From positions 4,911,501 through 4,975,500 of the forward strand of contig OZ014425.1 in NCBI GenBank assembly GCA_963965975.1: a stretch of DNA of 64,000 nt, given 5' to 3'. The translations under genes were made by a program, and so were the position numbers. Source of the stretch: Xestospongia bergquistia (lineage: Eukaryota; Porifera; Demospongiae; Haplosclerida; Petrosiidae). Positions 37,005 to 49,230 of this stretch are shown one piece after another (the first letter of the stretch is position 1; every line of letters begins with the position of its first letter). The notes below the pieces were generated by a model. It searched no databases. It worked only from the letters and a program-made list of their open reading frames with translations, and was not told the DNA's origin.

Positions 37005-40000
37005 TTACACTTCAAAAGTACCTCCCTCCTCTATGATACCAAACATTGCTAAATTATTCGAGTCTTTTTCATTGCTATTCTTGTTAGATCTTAATACTTC
37101 CTCACCAGTACTAGTAGCTGAGCTGTGATTATCCGTGCTTGTCAAGGAAGATGTTTCTAATGGAAGAGCATCATTGCTAAGTTGACGATCTAATCTTTGA
37201 CGTCTTTCTTGTAGTTTTTTGAGGAGTTCAGATCCATTGTCATCTGAATCTTTACTGTTAGGTGGTTTAATACCTTGAGGTAGAGTACGATTACGTGTGG
37301 CTTTTGGAACAGGAGATTCTGGTTTTTGTGTGAAAGATTTGCTAGGACCAGGCTTTCTGAGTGGTGACATTGGGTTAGTCGGTGTAGATGGTAATTGGGT
37401 CATTTTAGCTAATTTTGTATGCATTTTAGGAGAATAAGTACTGCCTGATTTTAATGTAACTACTTTCTCTTCTGGAACTGGATTTGAGGTTGACTGTTCT
37501 TGTTCAAGTTTAGAAGCTTCGACAATTTTTTGTCCTTCTTTTCTATCCACTTCTTCACTACTATCACTGAATGAGTCACTCAGCTCGGGCATTTTCTTTA
37601 CAGTTGACATGGATTGTCCCTTTGGCAACGGAAGAGGTTTCTTGCTGTGTTTGGGTGATCCATTAGATATTGTTGGAGACATTGGCTCTGTAGTTGACTG
37701 TGACTGTTGTTGTATTACAGCTGGTTCAAGTATTTGTTCAATTTCATTTAATGGTCCCATCACACTTACTTGAGAATAGTGTAAGTTAGGAACAATAAAA
37801 GAGTCAGTTTCTCGGCTTTGAGCTTCAGCCTCTTCAGGATTGGTCGTCAACTCATGTCTTCTAAGAATAAGAGGAGGAGGGATTGGTTTAGTAGGTACAG
37901 GGGCACTAGGAGAACCAGATGTAGGAGGTGACTCATTGCTGGTGAGACTGCTCGCAGAACTACTTTTATTAGGTTGCCAGTTTTCATAAACACTGTCATT
38001 GTTAGACACTTTTTTCTTTTCAACAGTCTTTGAATGAGAGACGACATTAGCGTACATGTTCTCTTCCAAAACACCATTTACTTTTTCCAAAGGAACAGTC
38101 TCAAGATTTGCATAAGGTCTCGGTACATGTGGAGGTATCTCAGGTTCTTTAGGTTTTTTCTCATCTGAGCTGGCCGGTCTTTGTTGATTAACAGAAAATA
38201 AATGGCTCCCATTGTTAGATTTATTGCCTGGGTTAGTTACACTTCTCTTTAGTGTTGTTCTTCTTATAGGACGTTCATCAGAGAAGGTATTATACATATC
38301 CTCCCATTCATTAGCCAACTAAAGAAAACTGTACTACAATGTCATGTGTTTCAATACATACCTTCTTGTGGTATTCTGCTTGGTTCTTCAAGAGTGTTAG
38401 AATGATACCTTGAAAGTCTTCAATCATTACGTCACTGAAATAATCAAATTCAGACAGTACAATATTGTTCAATGTTTCACAATCTTGTCTAACATCTTCT
38501 GCTTCTTGTTTCTATAGTAACAAACAAATAAATAATAACATTTTATTACTTATTTACCGATCCTTTCTGTTTGACTTCATTATAAAGAGACATAGCTTCT
38601 TCATGTAACTTCACTAAAACAGGCAGTGTATGAATTATACCAGAATACTCCTCTAAACTCTCAATAACACCACGTTCTAACATCTCTTGATGATGGGTGT
38701 GTTCTAAAGCAATCTGTTTCATTTTAGTACCAAGTTCAAACAACTGGGTTGTCAGTTTTGAAAACCTAATGAAAAACAATATTAATACAATGTTAACATT
38801 TACCAAATTTTGTACTTTTCATCTTCTCTCCAATTCCAATTGCCAACATCTTCCTGATCTGTCTCTTCTTCACTTTCAATCTCCTCATTGAGTTGAACAA
38901 TAGAATGTAGTGATGATGATGGCTGACTGTTTGGCAACGAGACAACTGCTCCATGTACAGATTTCCGTAAATGTCGTCCTACAAGACAGCAAGCAGTCAC
39001 TAATATCACAGTATACACATCATAATAATACCTATGACAGATCCTTTAGCTAGTGATTGCAGATCTTTTCCCAAACTACGACAGCTTCTTGCCATTTCTA
39101 TAAAAATGTAATGTTAATAGTTCATTTCAAGCTAGTCTTACGTCCATGAGAAGTTTTTAGTTTCTCACATCCTCGAGTCACACTGCTCACGTTGGCTTCG
39201 AGGAGTTCACTGAACTTTGAAAATTTATCAAATGCAGCTAATCTATTGAGTTTATAAAATAACAGAGATGATGTATGTCTGGTAACTGACTGGTTCAAGG
39301 GGACATTGTATGGTGGATAATGGACTGTGTGATAGATTGGTGCTGCAAACAATTTCTTACTTCCTTTACTGCCACTAACTTTCATGATACTTGTGTGTTT
39401 TCCTGTACCAATACGCCACTCCTAGAGAGAGAGTAAAATGACTGATGAAATTAATTTCTTCTGACTTTATCATCTGTGGCAACTAAAAATACATGAAGTA
39501 GTTTTGTACATCCAAGAATAGGATGTCTTGCAACACGATTTAAAAATCTCTCCAGACCTCGTCTACGATTCTCAAAGAACTCTGCCTCACTTCCTAAATG
39601 AGGAATAAATTTTGATCAAACAATCAATTCGTTATCTCAGACTCCTAATAAGTAGTAGTCACTTTAGCCTAAACGTGATTTTCTGATCAAACAATCAATT
39701 CGTTATCTCAGACTCCTACTACGTAGAAGCCTCCGTAGCCTAATGGATATGGCATCGGCCTCCTAAGCCGGGGGTTGCGGGTTCGAGTCCCGTCGGAGGT
39801 GTTTTTTTTTCTTCTACGTGGTGTGTCAAATTTTTACAAACCTGTTGGCAGTCCTTGTTTTATTGGAACAGGAGGAAGAGAAACACAGGGAAATTTTTCA
39901 GCCAGTTGGTCATACAACCATAAAAATTGTTTATACTTTCGCTGTACAGTGACCTTGAGTTCCTAAAACAAAATAATTAATAATAATTAGTAATTATTAA

Positions 40001-41842
40001 TTTCAAATACCTTTGTTACAACTTCGTAGAATTTATGAACACGTAGACCACTGCTTCTAGATTGTTTACGACCATCATTAATTGTGATTGTTAATGTAGG
40101 GGGCTTATGGCTCCATCTAGGACCAGCCTAATAAAGAGATGGGATATATTGTTTATATAAGTCACAGTGGTTACTATACCATTACAAGTAACTGCTACTC
40201 TACTACAATATCAGTATAAATATTCTAACAATAACACTGTAATAACATAATGCATTAATAATCTGCTAATTTCCTTGTGTACATATCTCTCATTATAAGT
40301 CACTCAAGGTTATTGTTTACTCCATATCATCACATTATATTACATCCTGTGGATTATTTCAGTTCAATAAAGTATATACGTGGAAGTGATTTATTTATCA
40401 CGTTACTGAATCAATGATGCACATGAACAATGTAGTACAGTAACAAGACAAGTATGTAACATTACACATACTGAGATTTGAATGTCAGTATGAGCAAAGA
40501 TTTCAGTTGCTCGTTCTCCATCAAATACTTTATCAATTGTATTTGGTGTAGGAGTGAGTAATGTCTCCATGAACATTTTCTTGTTAGATTGAGGAGTGAG
40601 AGGAGGATGTTGAGAAGAGAGCTGAGAGACAGCAGGTGGAGATGCAGTTGGATTGGATAAAGAAGGCAGTTTAGTAGACTCAGTAGATTCATTTTCATCT
40701 TCTAGCTAAGTGATATAGGAGAGAATAGTTCGTCAACATCTGATGTATTAAAAACATCACACTTTGTTGCATATATAAAACAGATGTCAGATCATGTCAC
40801 ACTATGAGCAGCTGGCCAGGTAATTTTTTACTGGCATCAATGGTCTGACAACAAGGTGCTTGATACAGTATGGGGAGTGTTTAGAATATAATATAGTGAA
40901 AATTTTGCTTTTTACAGGTTCCATAATAGGTTGTTTATCTTATGTATGTTATATTTTGAAAGTGTAAAAATGCATTCCTTTATCACAAGTGTTTATTTTC
41001 TCACTAACAATCTCTTCCTATTTGATCTTGAGAATATTTAAGATAGAAAATTATACAAAAGATTTACCATTTTCACAAAAGTTTTTGGAAATAATCCTCG
41101 CTTTCCATATAATTCTCCTTCACACCATCCTTCTCCTGCATCTGTATTTCTAACTGTCACAATGTCACCTTTCTAAAAGAATAGAAAAATATAAACGTAT
41201 TCCTTCCTACCTTCTCATTACAAGCAGTGCTTCAATTACATCCTCCCGTTACTATAAATATAACTTAATTTTACTATGATATACCATACCCACTCATCCA
41301 TTGTAGTACTTAAGGACATATCAATTTATTTCCTGCCAGTATAAGGCACTCTTTACTAACAATTAAACTAAATCAACTTTGGAAACAGAACACTTGTGAT
41401 AGCTGTAAAAAGCTCTAATCTAACTTATATCTACACACACTTACTCAACCTGAAAGACAATAAATAAAGTTATGTGTTTAATATACAACATCTATTGGAC
41501 TATCATAACACAACTCTAACATAAATATAACACAACTCTAACATAAATATAACATCGAAGAAACAAGGGGGGAGATCTTTGATCTCAACACTGCACTCAC
41601 AACATAGACTCTCAAGGGATATTTACTCTTATTTACACTATTTATCACTTCAAATATCGAAATAATAACAATAAATACAAAAAAATAATCGTTAAATTAC
41701 AACGTTGTTTTGAAAAGAAACTCTCAAATAGTCACCAAAGTGTACAATACAATTACAACAATAGAGTACTGACCTGTAGAGCTAATTCCACGGGAGCTGA
41801 TGGCTGGAAGTTGTATAAAGCAATAGCCTTGATCGTAGACAT
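37005..41842 (-). CDS. SH3-PX-BAR sorting nexin (SNX9/18/33-like) with long C-terminal tail
   Basis: Start MSTIKAIALYNFQPSAPVEL at 41842, stop at 37005. The N-terminal SH3 (ALYNF, GDIVTVRNTDAGEGWCEGEL, GLFPKTFVKM) is followed by a Pro/Ser linker. The PX domain follows (VTVQRKYKQFLWLYDQLAEK, FPCVSLPPVP, FENRRRGLERFLNRVARHPI), then a helical BAR-like region (FSKFSELLEANV; LFELGTKMKQIALEHTHHQE; LKNQAEYHKK). SNX9-family proteins bind phosphoinositides, dynamin and N-WASP at endocytic sites, and normally end after BAR. Here a disordered tail of about 430 residues follows, with three pYxN-type sites (PYANLE, MYANVV, VYENWQ) that could bind Grb2-like SH2 domains, and many Pro-rich stretches. A tRNA gene lies in one intron. 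Confidence 0.8.
39613..39745 (+). repeat. Tandem duplication reaching into the 5' part of the tRNA gene
   Basis: GATCAAACAATCAATTCGTT then ATCTCAGACTCCTA occurs at 39614 and again at 39684. After it the first copy continues GTAGTAGTCACTTTAGCCTAA and the second GTAGAAGCCTCCGTAGCCTAA. The upstream copy therefore carries a decayed version of the tRNA 5' end. The unit is about 70 bp. Confidence 0.75.
39729..39801 (+). tRNA. tRNA-Arg (anticodon CCU)
   Basis: 73 nt folding as a complete cloverleaf. The acceptor GCCTCCG pairs with CGGAGGT, the D-arm region has TAGCCTAATGGATATGGCA (A box), the anticodon loop is CTCCTAA on a GGC/GCC stem, and the T arm has GGGTTCGAGTCCC (B box). The discriminator is G, and a T8 run follows directly as pol III terminator. 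No intron and no encoded CCA. It reads AGG codons. It lies on the plus strand inside an intron of the minus-strand sorting nexin. Confidence 0.97.
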
Positions 41843-42016
41843 GTTAATGATATCACTAATGATAGATTTCTGCCGCTGTCTCTTCAAAAATATTACATGG
41901 TTTTGTGAGCATTGGAAACGCTTACATTACAGATAGGTGTGGCTCGCTAATATACCGTAATTATTCTAAAACCAACATTCTTTTGATTTTCCTTTTCATA
42001 CCCACGTGTTGTTATT

Positions 42017-44160
42017 ATGCAAAGTACTGTCAGAGAAACTGTCTCAAAGATACTGGAAAGTGAGCAGAATTCAAATGGAATTATTGATCTGTTAGAATAT
42101 TTACAGGTAATAGAATATAAATTGAATAGTAGTCTCCTTTCTTGATCCACAGATATCAGAAAGTCCTGATGTTACCAGATCAGTCATAGAAGGATTGAGT
42201 GAAGTGTTTATGCATTATTTATCATTTCATTATCAATGGTTTAATTCTGGAATAAAAAAGGGACAACCCACGTCTGATATAGAGGATGTTACTTATCAAT
42301 ATTCTTTATGGATCAAATCGAAATATCAATTCACTGTGCAAAAATTACTGGAATTTTTGCATGACTCCACATTTCAGGTATTGAGTATGAGTCTTTGTCA
42401 CTTCGTACGGTTTCAGTCTAGCTCATTTAGGAATTGGCATTGACTGTTTTAATGAGACTAGTACAACACGAGGGGAAGTGTCATCAAAAATCCACACCCA
42501 AAAAAATATACAATTATCCTAATCATCTATTTGTTCAAATTATTTCAAAATTATTGACGCCAAAACAAGACACAAGAGATCTGATTGGTCAGTTTGTCAC
42601 AGAGTACATGGACTACAGTGATGTTAAATACTACACTTTGAAGAACACAGCGTATGTTATATAATAATGAACATAATATTACTGAGAATTTTCCTTTAAT
42701 AATAGCTCACTTATTAATAGTCAATTAGATTGGCAAAAGGTACTTATTATTTTTTGTGATAAAAATATGAAATGATTTTGTTGTAGAAAAAGCAAGAATC
42801 ATTAAATCTATGGTTAATGGAAAATGTCCATCATTTGCTCCAACAGGTCACCATGACAACCAAAGGAGAAATCCCTGATCATTTCTTAGCCGGCAATCCA
42901 AGAGATAGTGATGGGAAACAAGCACATGATGTCTGCTCAATTCAAGCAAGTCATATCAATTAAACTCTATTGTCACATTGTATTTCTTTTAGAGATATCA
43001 AAGTGTCTTTACAAATTGTTGGCTTGCATTTCTACAATTACCAGTAATTTTTTTAAATTAAAGTTTTAATTATTAGGAGTCTTGTAGTTGTCTCCCACAG
43101 TTCATAAAAATGTTCTAGTGTCCCTTCATTCATCAGTCATGCCATACCTGACCAAACCACACCTCCTGGTAGATTTTCTTGTCGGCTCTTATGATCAAGG
43201 TAATATTTAATCACAACAACATGTCATTTTGTTATATTAGGTGGTGTTCTTAGCATCTTAGCATTAAATGGTCTCTTTATTTTAATGCACCGGCATCATT
43301 TGTGAGTAGTTACGTATGTAGAGTATAAATAACATATATCTTTCTCTCTACATACATACTCAGAGATTATCCAAAGTTTTATCAAAATCTTTACTTGTTA
43401 TTTCAACCTTCCATCTTTGATGTAAAATACATGTCACGTTTCTTTAAGCTTGTTGATATTTTCCTCAGTTCAACGTGAGTAATAAGTCAGCTTATAAAAA
43501 TATCTATCTTTTTTATCTTTTAGACATCTTCCTCTTTATCTGGTTGCTGCATTTGCTAAAAGAATAGCTCGACTTGCTCTGACAGCACCTCCTCAAGGTA
43601 TGTCATTGTAAATAATATAATATACTACCAAATGTATGCTGCTGTTGTTAGGTGTTATGGTGGCTAGTGTAATGGTCATGAATCTCATTAAACGACATCC
43701 TAATTGTCGTGTGTTATTGCATAGAAGTAATACTGAAGGTAAATATATGATGAAACCACACCCATTTTAACAAATCCTCTAGTTTTTGAAGTTGATACTG
43801 ATCCTTTTAAAATGGAAGAAACTGATCCAGCACAATGTGGTGCACTGGAAAGTTGTCTATGGGAACTCAAAGTAAGTGCACATGATTGTCATATGACTAT
43901 CATGACATCCCAATAGACATTACAAAACCACTACCACCCAGACGTCAGTAATTTAATCTCACGTCTATTGGATCCAGAGAATCAAAGTAAAAATATTGAT
44001 CTTCAATATTATTTAGATAAAGATAAATCAGATGTAAGGTTTTTAATTCTTAATAGTTTATAAATAATTCTATGTTGTATAGCTCTTTGAAATTGAATGT
44101 CAAGACAAAGTACCACTCAATTTTACAGAACCAGAAGATCTTTGGAGCACATGGACATAA
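42017..44160 (+). CDS. NOC4L: Nucleolar complex protein 4 homologue
   Basis: Start MQSTVRETVSKILESEQNSN at 42017, stop 44158-44160, about a dozen exons. The C-terminal CBF/Noc domain is clear: LDYPKFYQNLYLLFQPSIFD, VKYMSRFFKLVDIFLSSTHL, PLYLVAAFAKRIARLALTAP, MNLIKRHPNCRVLLHR, then DPAQCGALESSLWELKTLQN (the predicted joint reads SCLWELK at an exon edge) and HYHPDVSNLISRLLDP. In yeast and human, Noc4 pairs with Nop14 in the small-subunit processome and is needed for 40S maturation in the nucleolus. Its start is 174 bp from the divergent sorting nexin start. Confidence 0.93.
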
Positions 44161-44378
44161 TGTATGTGCATTTGTGTAGTACTGAAATTACATTACTACT
44201 ATGTTGAACATTATCTTAAATGTACTTTTGTTATTAAAAGAACATTGTATTGAGAGAGCAGGTCTTTAGAGTTTTCTTTGTGAAGGTGTGGTCTTTGTTA
44301 ATTATTATTAGTACCAGATTTGTCAGAGATCTATAAAAACAAGAATCACATCATATAGTATATTTGTTGTCTTATGTA

Positions 44379-46065
44379 TTAACTAACAGTATATTTATCC
44401 CATTTCTTCTCAGGATCATAAGGTTCCCAACGACTAGCAGGAAATATATGTTTATTGTGTTCATACCAACTTCTCAATACAACTTTGCCAGCATGAGACT
44501 AAAAACAGATAATGTATTTATAAAGGGGAGGTCCCTCTTACTTCATCTTTTTCAATGTTAGCATCATTGACTAATCTGATGTCTTCATGAACATCAAAAC
44601 TAAAGAGAGGGCCTTTGATACATAACTGGTTTTACAAACAGGTTTGACAAACTAGTTTTCCTTACCACTTTTTCCACGCGCTTTGTTTACAATAAAATCA
44701 TAAAATGCATAATGCTAATTGACAAATATTTGAAGTATATATTTATAATAATTATCTAACCTGAGGTATAATTAAATCTTCTTTTATATACATCAAGTTA
44801 TCAACACTACAAGCTCTATAAAGAATTATACATGTATAATACATGTAACAGACATACGTACCGCAGTTCAGTGAATTCCTTCCGCAGGTTATCAAGACAC
44901 TTTTGTAAGAAATGTTGTATAGTGTCACCTTTTTTCATCTGTATTAATTGAAATTTTCTGATGGTTATTAAAACAGTTGACCACACCCACTTTAACATTC
45001 CTCCTATGTCCTGAACCATCCCAATAACTGTATGTAATTTGGATAGATTCATCTGTAGAAAATGGATGTATGGATTATGAAATGGACACATAGAATTCAA
45101 ACTTTTTATCTTATCTTGTGCCTCCACCCATTCTTGTCTAAGTTGTTCTCTTTCTTGCTTTTCCTCTTCCTAGACACCACCTCAACCAGATATATCACAA
45201 TCACCACATATCATATACTTCACAGTCACACATCACACATATATCTTAGTCACACATATATCACAATCACCACATATCATATACTTCACAGTCACACATC
45301 ACACATAGTATTTCCCACACATTTCACTCACCTCACGATCTCGGTCGGGTAGAAAGGAGGTATCAACATTAGGATTTTTACCGAGGTGACTATATTTTTT
45401 CTTCTTAACAGGAGGTGGTGCTATTAGAGATAATGATCACTTTGTCTCTGAGCAAATATACAAAGAATTTACTTACAATTTTCTTGTCCCTTATTTTCAT
45501 CCTTATCACTATCATCATCTTCATCTTCGTCCATCATATCAAATGACAACACTCCTTTTTTTTGATTAGTAAGTTCTTGTTTTCTCTTAAATGCCTTTCT
45601 CATTTCAGCAGCTTGTCTTATATAAAGGATAACTAACTACAAGATTATTGTACTGTACTAACTGCTTCTCCTCTTCAGCAGAGAGGGCAGCTGCCAGTTT
45701 TTTTTCTCGTTCTTGAACTAATTGTTCTCTCCGCTGTTTCATCTCTTCCAATGTCATTAATCCTAAATGGGTGTGGTCAAAGTTGTATCGTCTGTTAACA
45801 ATATAATATAATTCCTACCAACAGTTGTTGAGCGAAGTTCTTCTTCAACGATATCATAATGACTCATGTATTTATCTTTTGACTCAAACTTGCTCTTCAC
45901 AGAATTATCCTATAATAATAATATTTAATTAACGATATCAAGTTCATTGTTCACCTCTGCTATTTTCTGCTTCATTTTTTCCAGTTCTTCTCTCTCTTTT
46001 TCTCTCTTTTTCAATAAACTGACAGCTCTAGCGCCTTCAGAAGGAGCTCCCTTGAAGTGAGCCAT
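44379..46065 (-). CDS. FAM50: FAM50/XAP5 family protein
   Basis: Start [20 protein letters not shown] at 46065, stop 44381-44379. The Glu/Lys-rich N-terminal helix ([20 protein letters not shown]) and [19 protein letters not shown] are conserved, then comes a Lys/acidic linker. The compact XAP5 core reads [20 protein letters not shown] and FTELR, and the C-terminus [20 protein letters not shown] then [15 protein letters not shown] is nearly identical to human FAM50A. The family is nuclear and associates with the spliceosome C complex; in plants and algae XAP5 regulates transcription and splicing. Introns are small; one carries a two-copy repeat. Confidence 0.93.
45190..45306. repeat. Two-copy 67-bp tandem repeat in a FAM50 intron
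   Basis: ATATATCACAATCACCACAT then ATCATATACTTCACAGTCAC and ACATCACACAT is repeated twice (from 45190 and 45257), with only the first followed by ATATCTTAGTCACAC. On the coding strand it is G/T-rich. No other function is visible. Confidence 0.85.
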
Positions 46066-46168
46066 GCTCAGAGTAGGTGTGTTCAGTATGAGCCACACCC
46101 ACTTCCAAGTAACGCACCCTCATCTTCGGTGAATTCCCTTAGAAATTTGTAGTCCAAAGTTTGCAGCA

Positions 46169-48909
46169 ATGTCTGCTCAAAGCAGTCTTCAGGTCTCTTC
46201 AACTGGTACTGAAGAGTTTTCATTTGTCACTGATCGAGATAGTGATGTCTGGAGTAGGCCATCACGAGATGATATTGAGATAGTAAGATTGTTATCACTG
46301 ATAAAGATTTATCTACAAATACTATTATATTATATTTTATAGTGCACTAATGCATTTAATGCAACAAAAGAAAGTCTCTATTTCAGTAGTCAGGAACAAA
46401 TCGAGGAGACTCGTTCAACTGTTGGTCCTCAAGAACATTTAGGTAATTGATAGATGAGCAGACTGAATGGATGGATAGATAGAGATGGATGAATGGATGA
46501 ATTATTTTATATTTTAGATCACGCTATTGTTGATAAAGTCAAAGAAATTGAAAGGAGTGTTCCATTAGCTGGCTCTGGAGATGGTAAATTTATTCAACCA
46601 ATATACACTGACTGCCCATTTTTAATTTATGCATCTATTTCAGAAATACCCCAAAAAGTCCTAACAATAGCGAACCAAGTGGTTACCATGGCAACAGAAG
46701 GACAAACCAGTACATTTGCAGCGTATCAAAATACAGAAAGTACTCAACCAGCTTATGATTATGGACGAAAGGCAGCTCAAAACAGGTTTGACCTGTCTCG
46801 TAGAAGCCGAGAGAAACTAGACATGTATGACAAAGCCTTTACTGAATTTGTAGATCTTCGACGAGTAACTGATGTTGAGTCATCAGAAAATAAATTGACA
46901 CAATGTTATCAATATCTTGGTAAAGAGAGAAGGTGTACATGTGGTAACTGCTTTATTTCTCCTCTTTATTTTAGATGAAGCTGTGATTGAAGCTCGGGAA
47001 GATCAGAGCCAACTCAATCAACGAATAATGGAAGAGAATGTTTTGGTTACCATGGAGAGACTTCATGAACTGCATGAGTATGTGATGTTACTAATAATAG
47101 TACTGTTTATATTGTTGTATTGATGATATCATAATGTTACTAATAATAGTACTGTTTATAGTGATGATATCATAATGTTACTAATAATAGTGTCCCTCTC
47201 TTCCTCCAGATCTACACATGATGAATTACATGAAGAGAAACAAGAATATAATGTTATTAAAGAAAATTGTCACAATGACATGGTCAAAATTGGTAATACA
47301 ACTTTATTATTATAATGTATATATATATCAGTATTATAATAATACATGTACATGTAGTAATGAAACATGTAATAATGAAACGTGTAGTAATGGAACATGT
47401 AGTAATGGAACATGTAGTAATGGAACATGTAATAATGAAACATGTAGTAATGGAACATGTAATAATGGAACATGTAGTAATGGAACATGTAGTAATGGAA
47501 CATGTAATAATGAAACATGTAGTAATGGAACATGTAATAATGGAACATGTAGTAATGGAACATGTAATAATGGAACATGTAGTAATGGAACATGTAGTAA
47601 TGGAACATGTAATAATGAAACATGTAGTAATGGAACATGTAATAATGGAACATGTAGTAATGAACATGTAGTAATGGAACATGTAATAATGAAACATCTA
47701 TTTCACTAGAGAAATCTCTACAAGACTTACACAATGTTATGGATTCCACTAAAAAGGATTACACTAAAAGAGCAATCAAACGTCAGACTGAATTAGTGAA
47801 TAATCGACATAAACAGGTAAGCAGGGGACAAAAGTAAAAAGGGGTGTGGTTATAGTTTCTTTTACAAGGATACATTACGGAAAGAATTGAAACAACTAGA
47901 AGAAGAAGAAAAAGAACTTGTTAGTCTTACAAAGGAAGAAAAAGATCTTCAGGATGTTGCTGATGCTGAATATAGTAATACTGTATCAAGTATCAAAGAC
48001 TGGAAAAACCAGATTGGAACACTAGCTCAACAGGCTGAAACATCACTACTGATTATGGAACAAATGAGAGGTAATATACCATATATATTCTAATTGTAAG
48101 AAAAATATCACTTTACTCATATTAGAATGCACCGATCTTATATTAAATGATGCAAAGATGAGAAAGCGGGAATGGGAACAATCTCTTTATCATATGCAAA
48201 TTGAAAACTTACTGCATTTACGAGATGCTATAATAGCTAACATATGCATTCATAAAATGATATCAGATGATAGCTCTGATAATCTCACGGAGACTGAGAA
48301 AATTGTAAGTAGAACAGTCATATGAAAAATATGTTTAGGGATAAGTCTTGGTATAAACATAGGAATGAGTCTAGGAATATAGTAGTACATGTATATAGGA
48401 GAATGGGACATAGAAAAGAGAGTATAGAATTGAGTCTGTAATGGTATAGGAATGAGTCTATAGTGATATAGGTATGAGATCTATTCATTATTAGGTGGGT
48501 GAGAAAGAAATGGAAAAAAGGAAATGGAGTCAGAGAGGTTTTAAAGAAAGAGTACTAGATCTGGCAAATGATATTGAAAAATATCAAACAACTAAGGAAA
48601 AATTACAGGAGACAATTATATCACACAAGTGGGTGGAGTTTGATATGTTGTCATTTTACTTTATATAGTGACAAGATTAAAGAATTAGAACATGAATTAA
48701 TACAAATTGATGATGAAATAAAGTCTCTCAAACCAGACATACCTTTGGACAAAGCAAATACCAGATGTAAGTATAAAGAAATAAATTTGCTCAGAAATGT
48801 TGTTATAAAATTAACAGACGAAGCTCGTCGACGCATGATCCAGAAAATATATGAAAAAGATGATGCAAGTATTGCCAACTTTTGTTCACATGGACAATAT
48901 AGGTTTTAA
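46169..48909 (+). CDS. Coiled-coil protein of unknown family
   Basis: Start MSAQSSLQVSSTGTEEFSFV at 46169, stop 48907-48909, about ten exons. Apart from a short N-terminus (FVTDRDSDVWSRPSRDDIEI) and a Gly/Tyr segment (TQPAYDYGRKAAQNRFD), the product is long charged helix. Examples are LRKELKQLEEEEKELVSLTK, EKEMEKRKWSQRGFKERVLD and KIKELEHELIQIDDEIKSLK. No cysteine motifs, signal peptide or membrane segment. I do not recognise the family; a structural or cytoskeletal role is only a guess. The start is 103 bp from the FAM50 start on the other strand. One intron carries a 15-bp minisatellite. Confidence 0.65.
47079..47192 (+). repeat. Short tandem repeats in an intron of the coiled-coil gene
   Basis: Three copies of ATGTTACTAATAATAGT, two of them with ACTGTTTATA and GATGATATCATA between them. 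The unit is about 45 bp and the array lies just upstream of the next exon. Confidence 0.8.
47344..47694 (+). repeat. 15-bp minisatellite with higher-order structure
   Basis: About 23 units of AACATGTAGTAATGG and variants AACATGTAATAATGG (C) and AACATGTAATAATGA (B). With A for the first form, most of the array reads as repeats of A-A-B-A-C, a 75-bp higher-order unit. It is intronic. Because 15 is a multiple of three and the unit lacks stops in several frames, long spurious open frames appear on both strands. Spacers are not unique, so it is not a CRISPR array. Confidence 0.95.
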
Positions 48910-49230
48910 ATGAGTCTGGTCCTTCCACTCATTAAAGTGCTACAATGGTTGGTCACTTAAAATATATTACTTCTTACTATATAAGAATATAAAAAACTAA
49001 TAATATTAATAATACAAATGTCAAACTAAAACTACTTAATAATAATAATAATTATATCGTTTTGTTAAATTGAGAGAATAAAAGAAAAAAATGTAACAAC
49101 AAAAATGTGTTTTCCTGTTATAAATAAATATAATTATATTCACACAATAAAACAATCTTGTGCTGCTATGTTGCTATGACAACATCAATGCACATTGAAT
49201 AAATACACATACTTATGTTAAGAATGTGAC
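48910..49230. other. Tail-to-tail gap, coiled-coil gene / CPT1
   Basis: 321 bp of AT-rich DNA with AATAAA strings on both strands, so it probably holds both 3' UTRs and poly(A) sites. A GTTGCTATGACAAC palindrome-like string lies at about 49169-49182. No gene seen. Confidence 0.55.

Noticed and set aside
46682..46695. Regulatory X-box GTTACCATGGCAAC
   Set aside because: As a promoter element it is unsupported: it lies inside a coding exon (VTMAT) far from any start. Kept only as part of the dispersed-motif finding.
47344..47694. CRISPR-like array or repeat-protein genes (long open frames on both strands)
   Set aside because: Units are contiguous 15-mers without unique spacers, and the open frames exist only because the period is a multiple of three. 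The host gene splices around the array.
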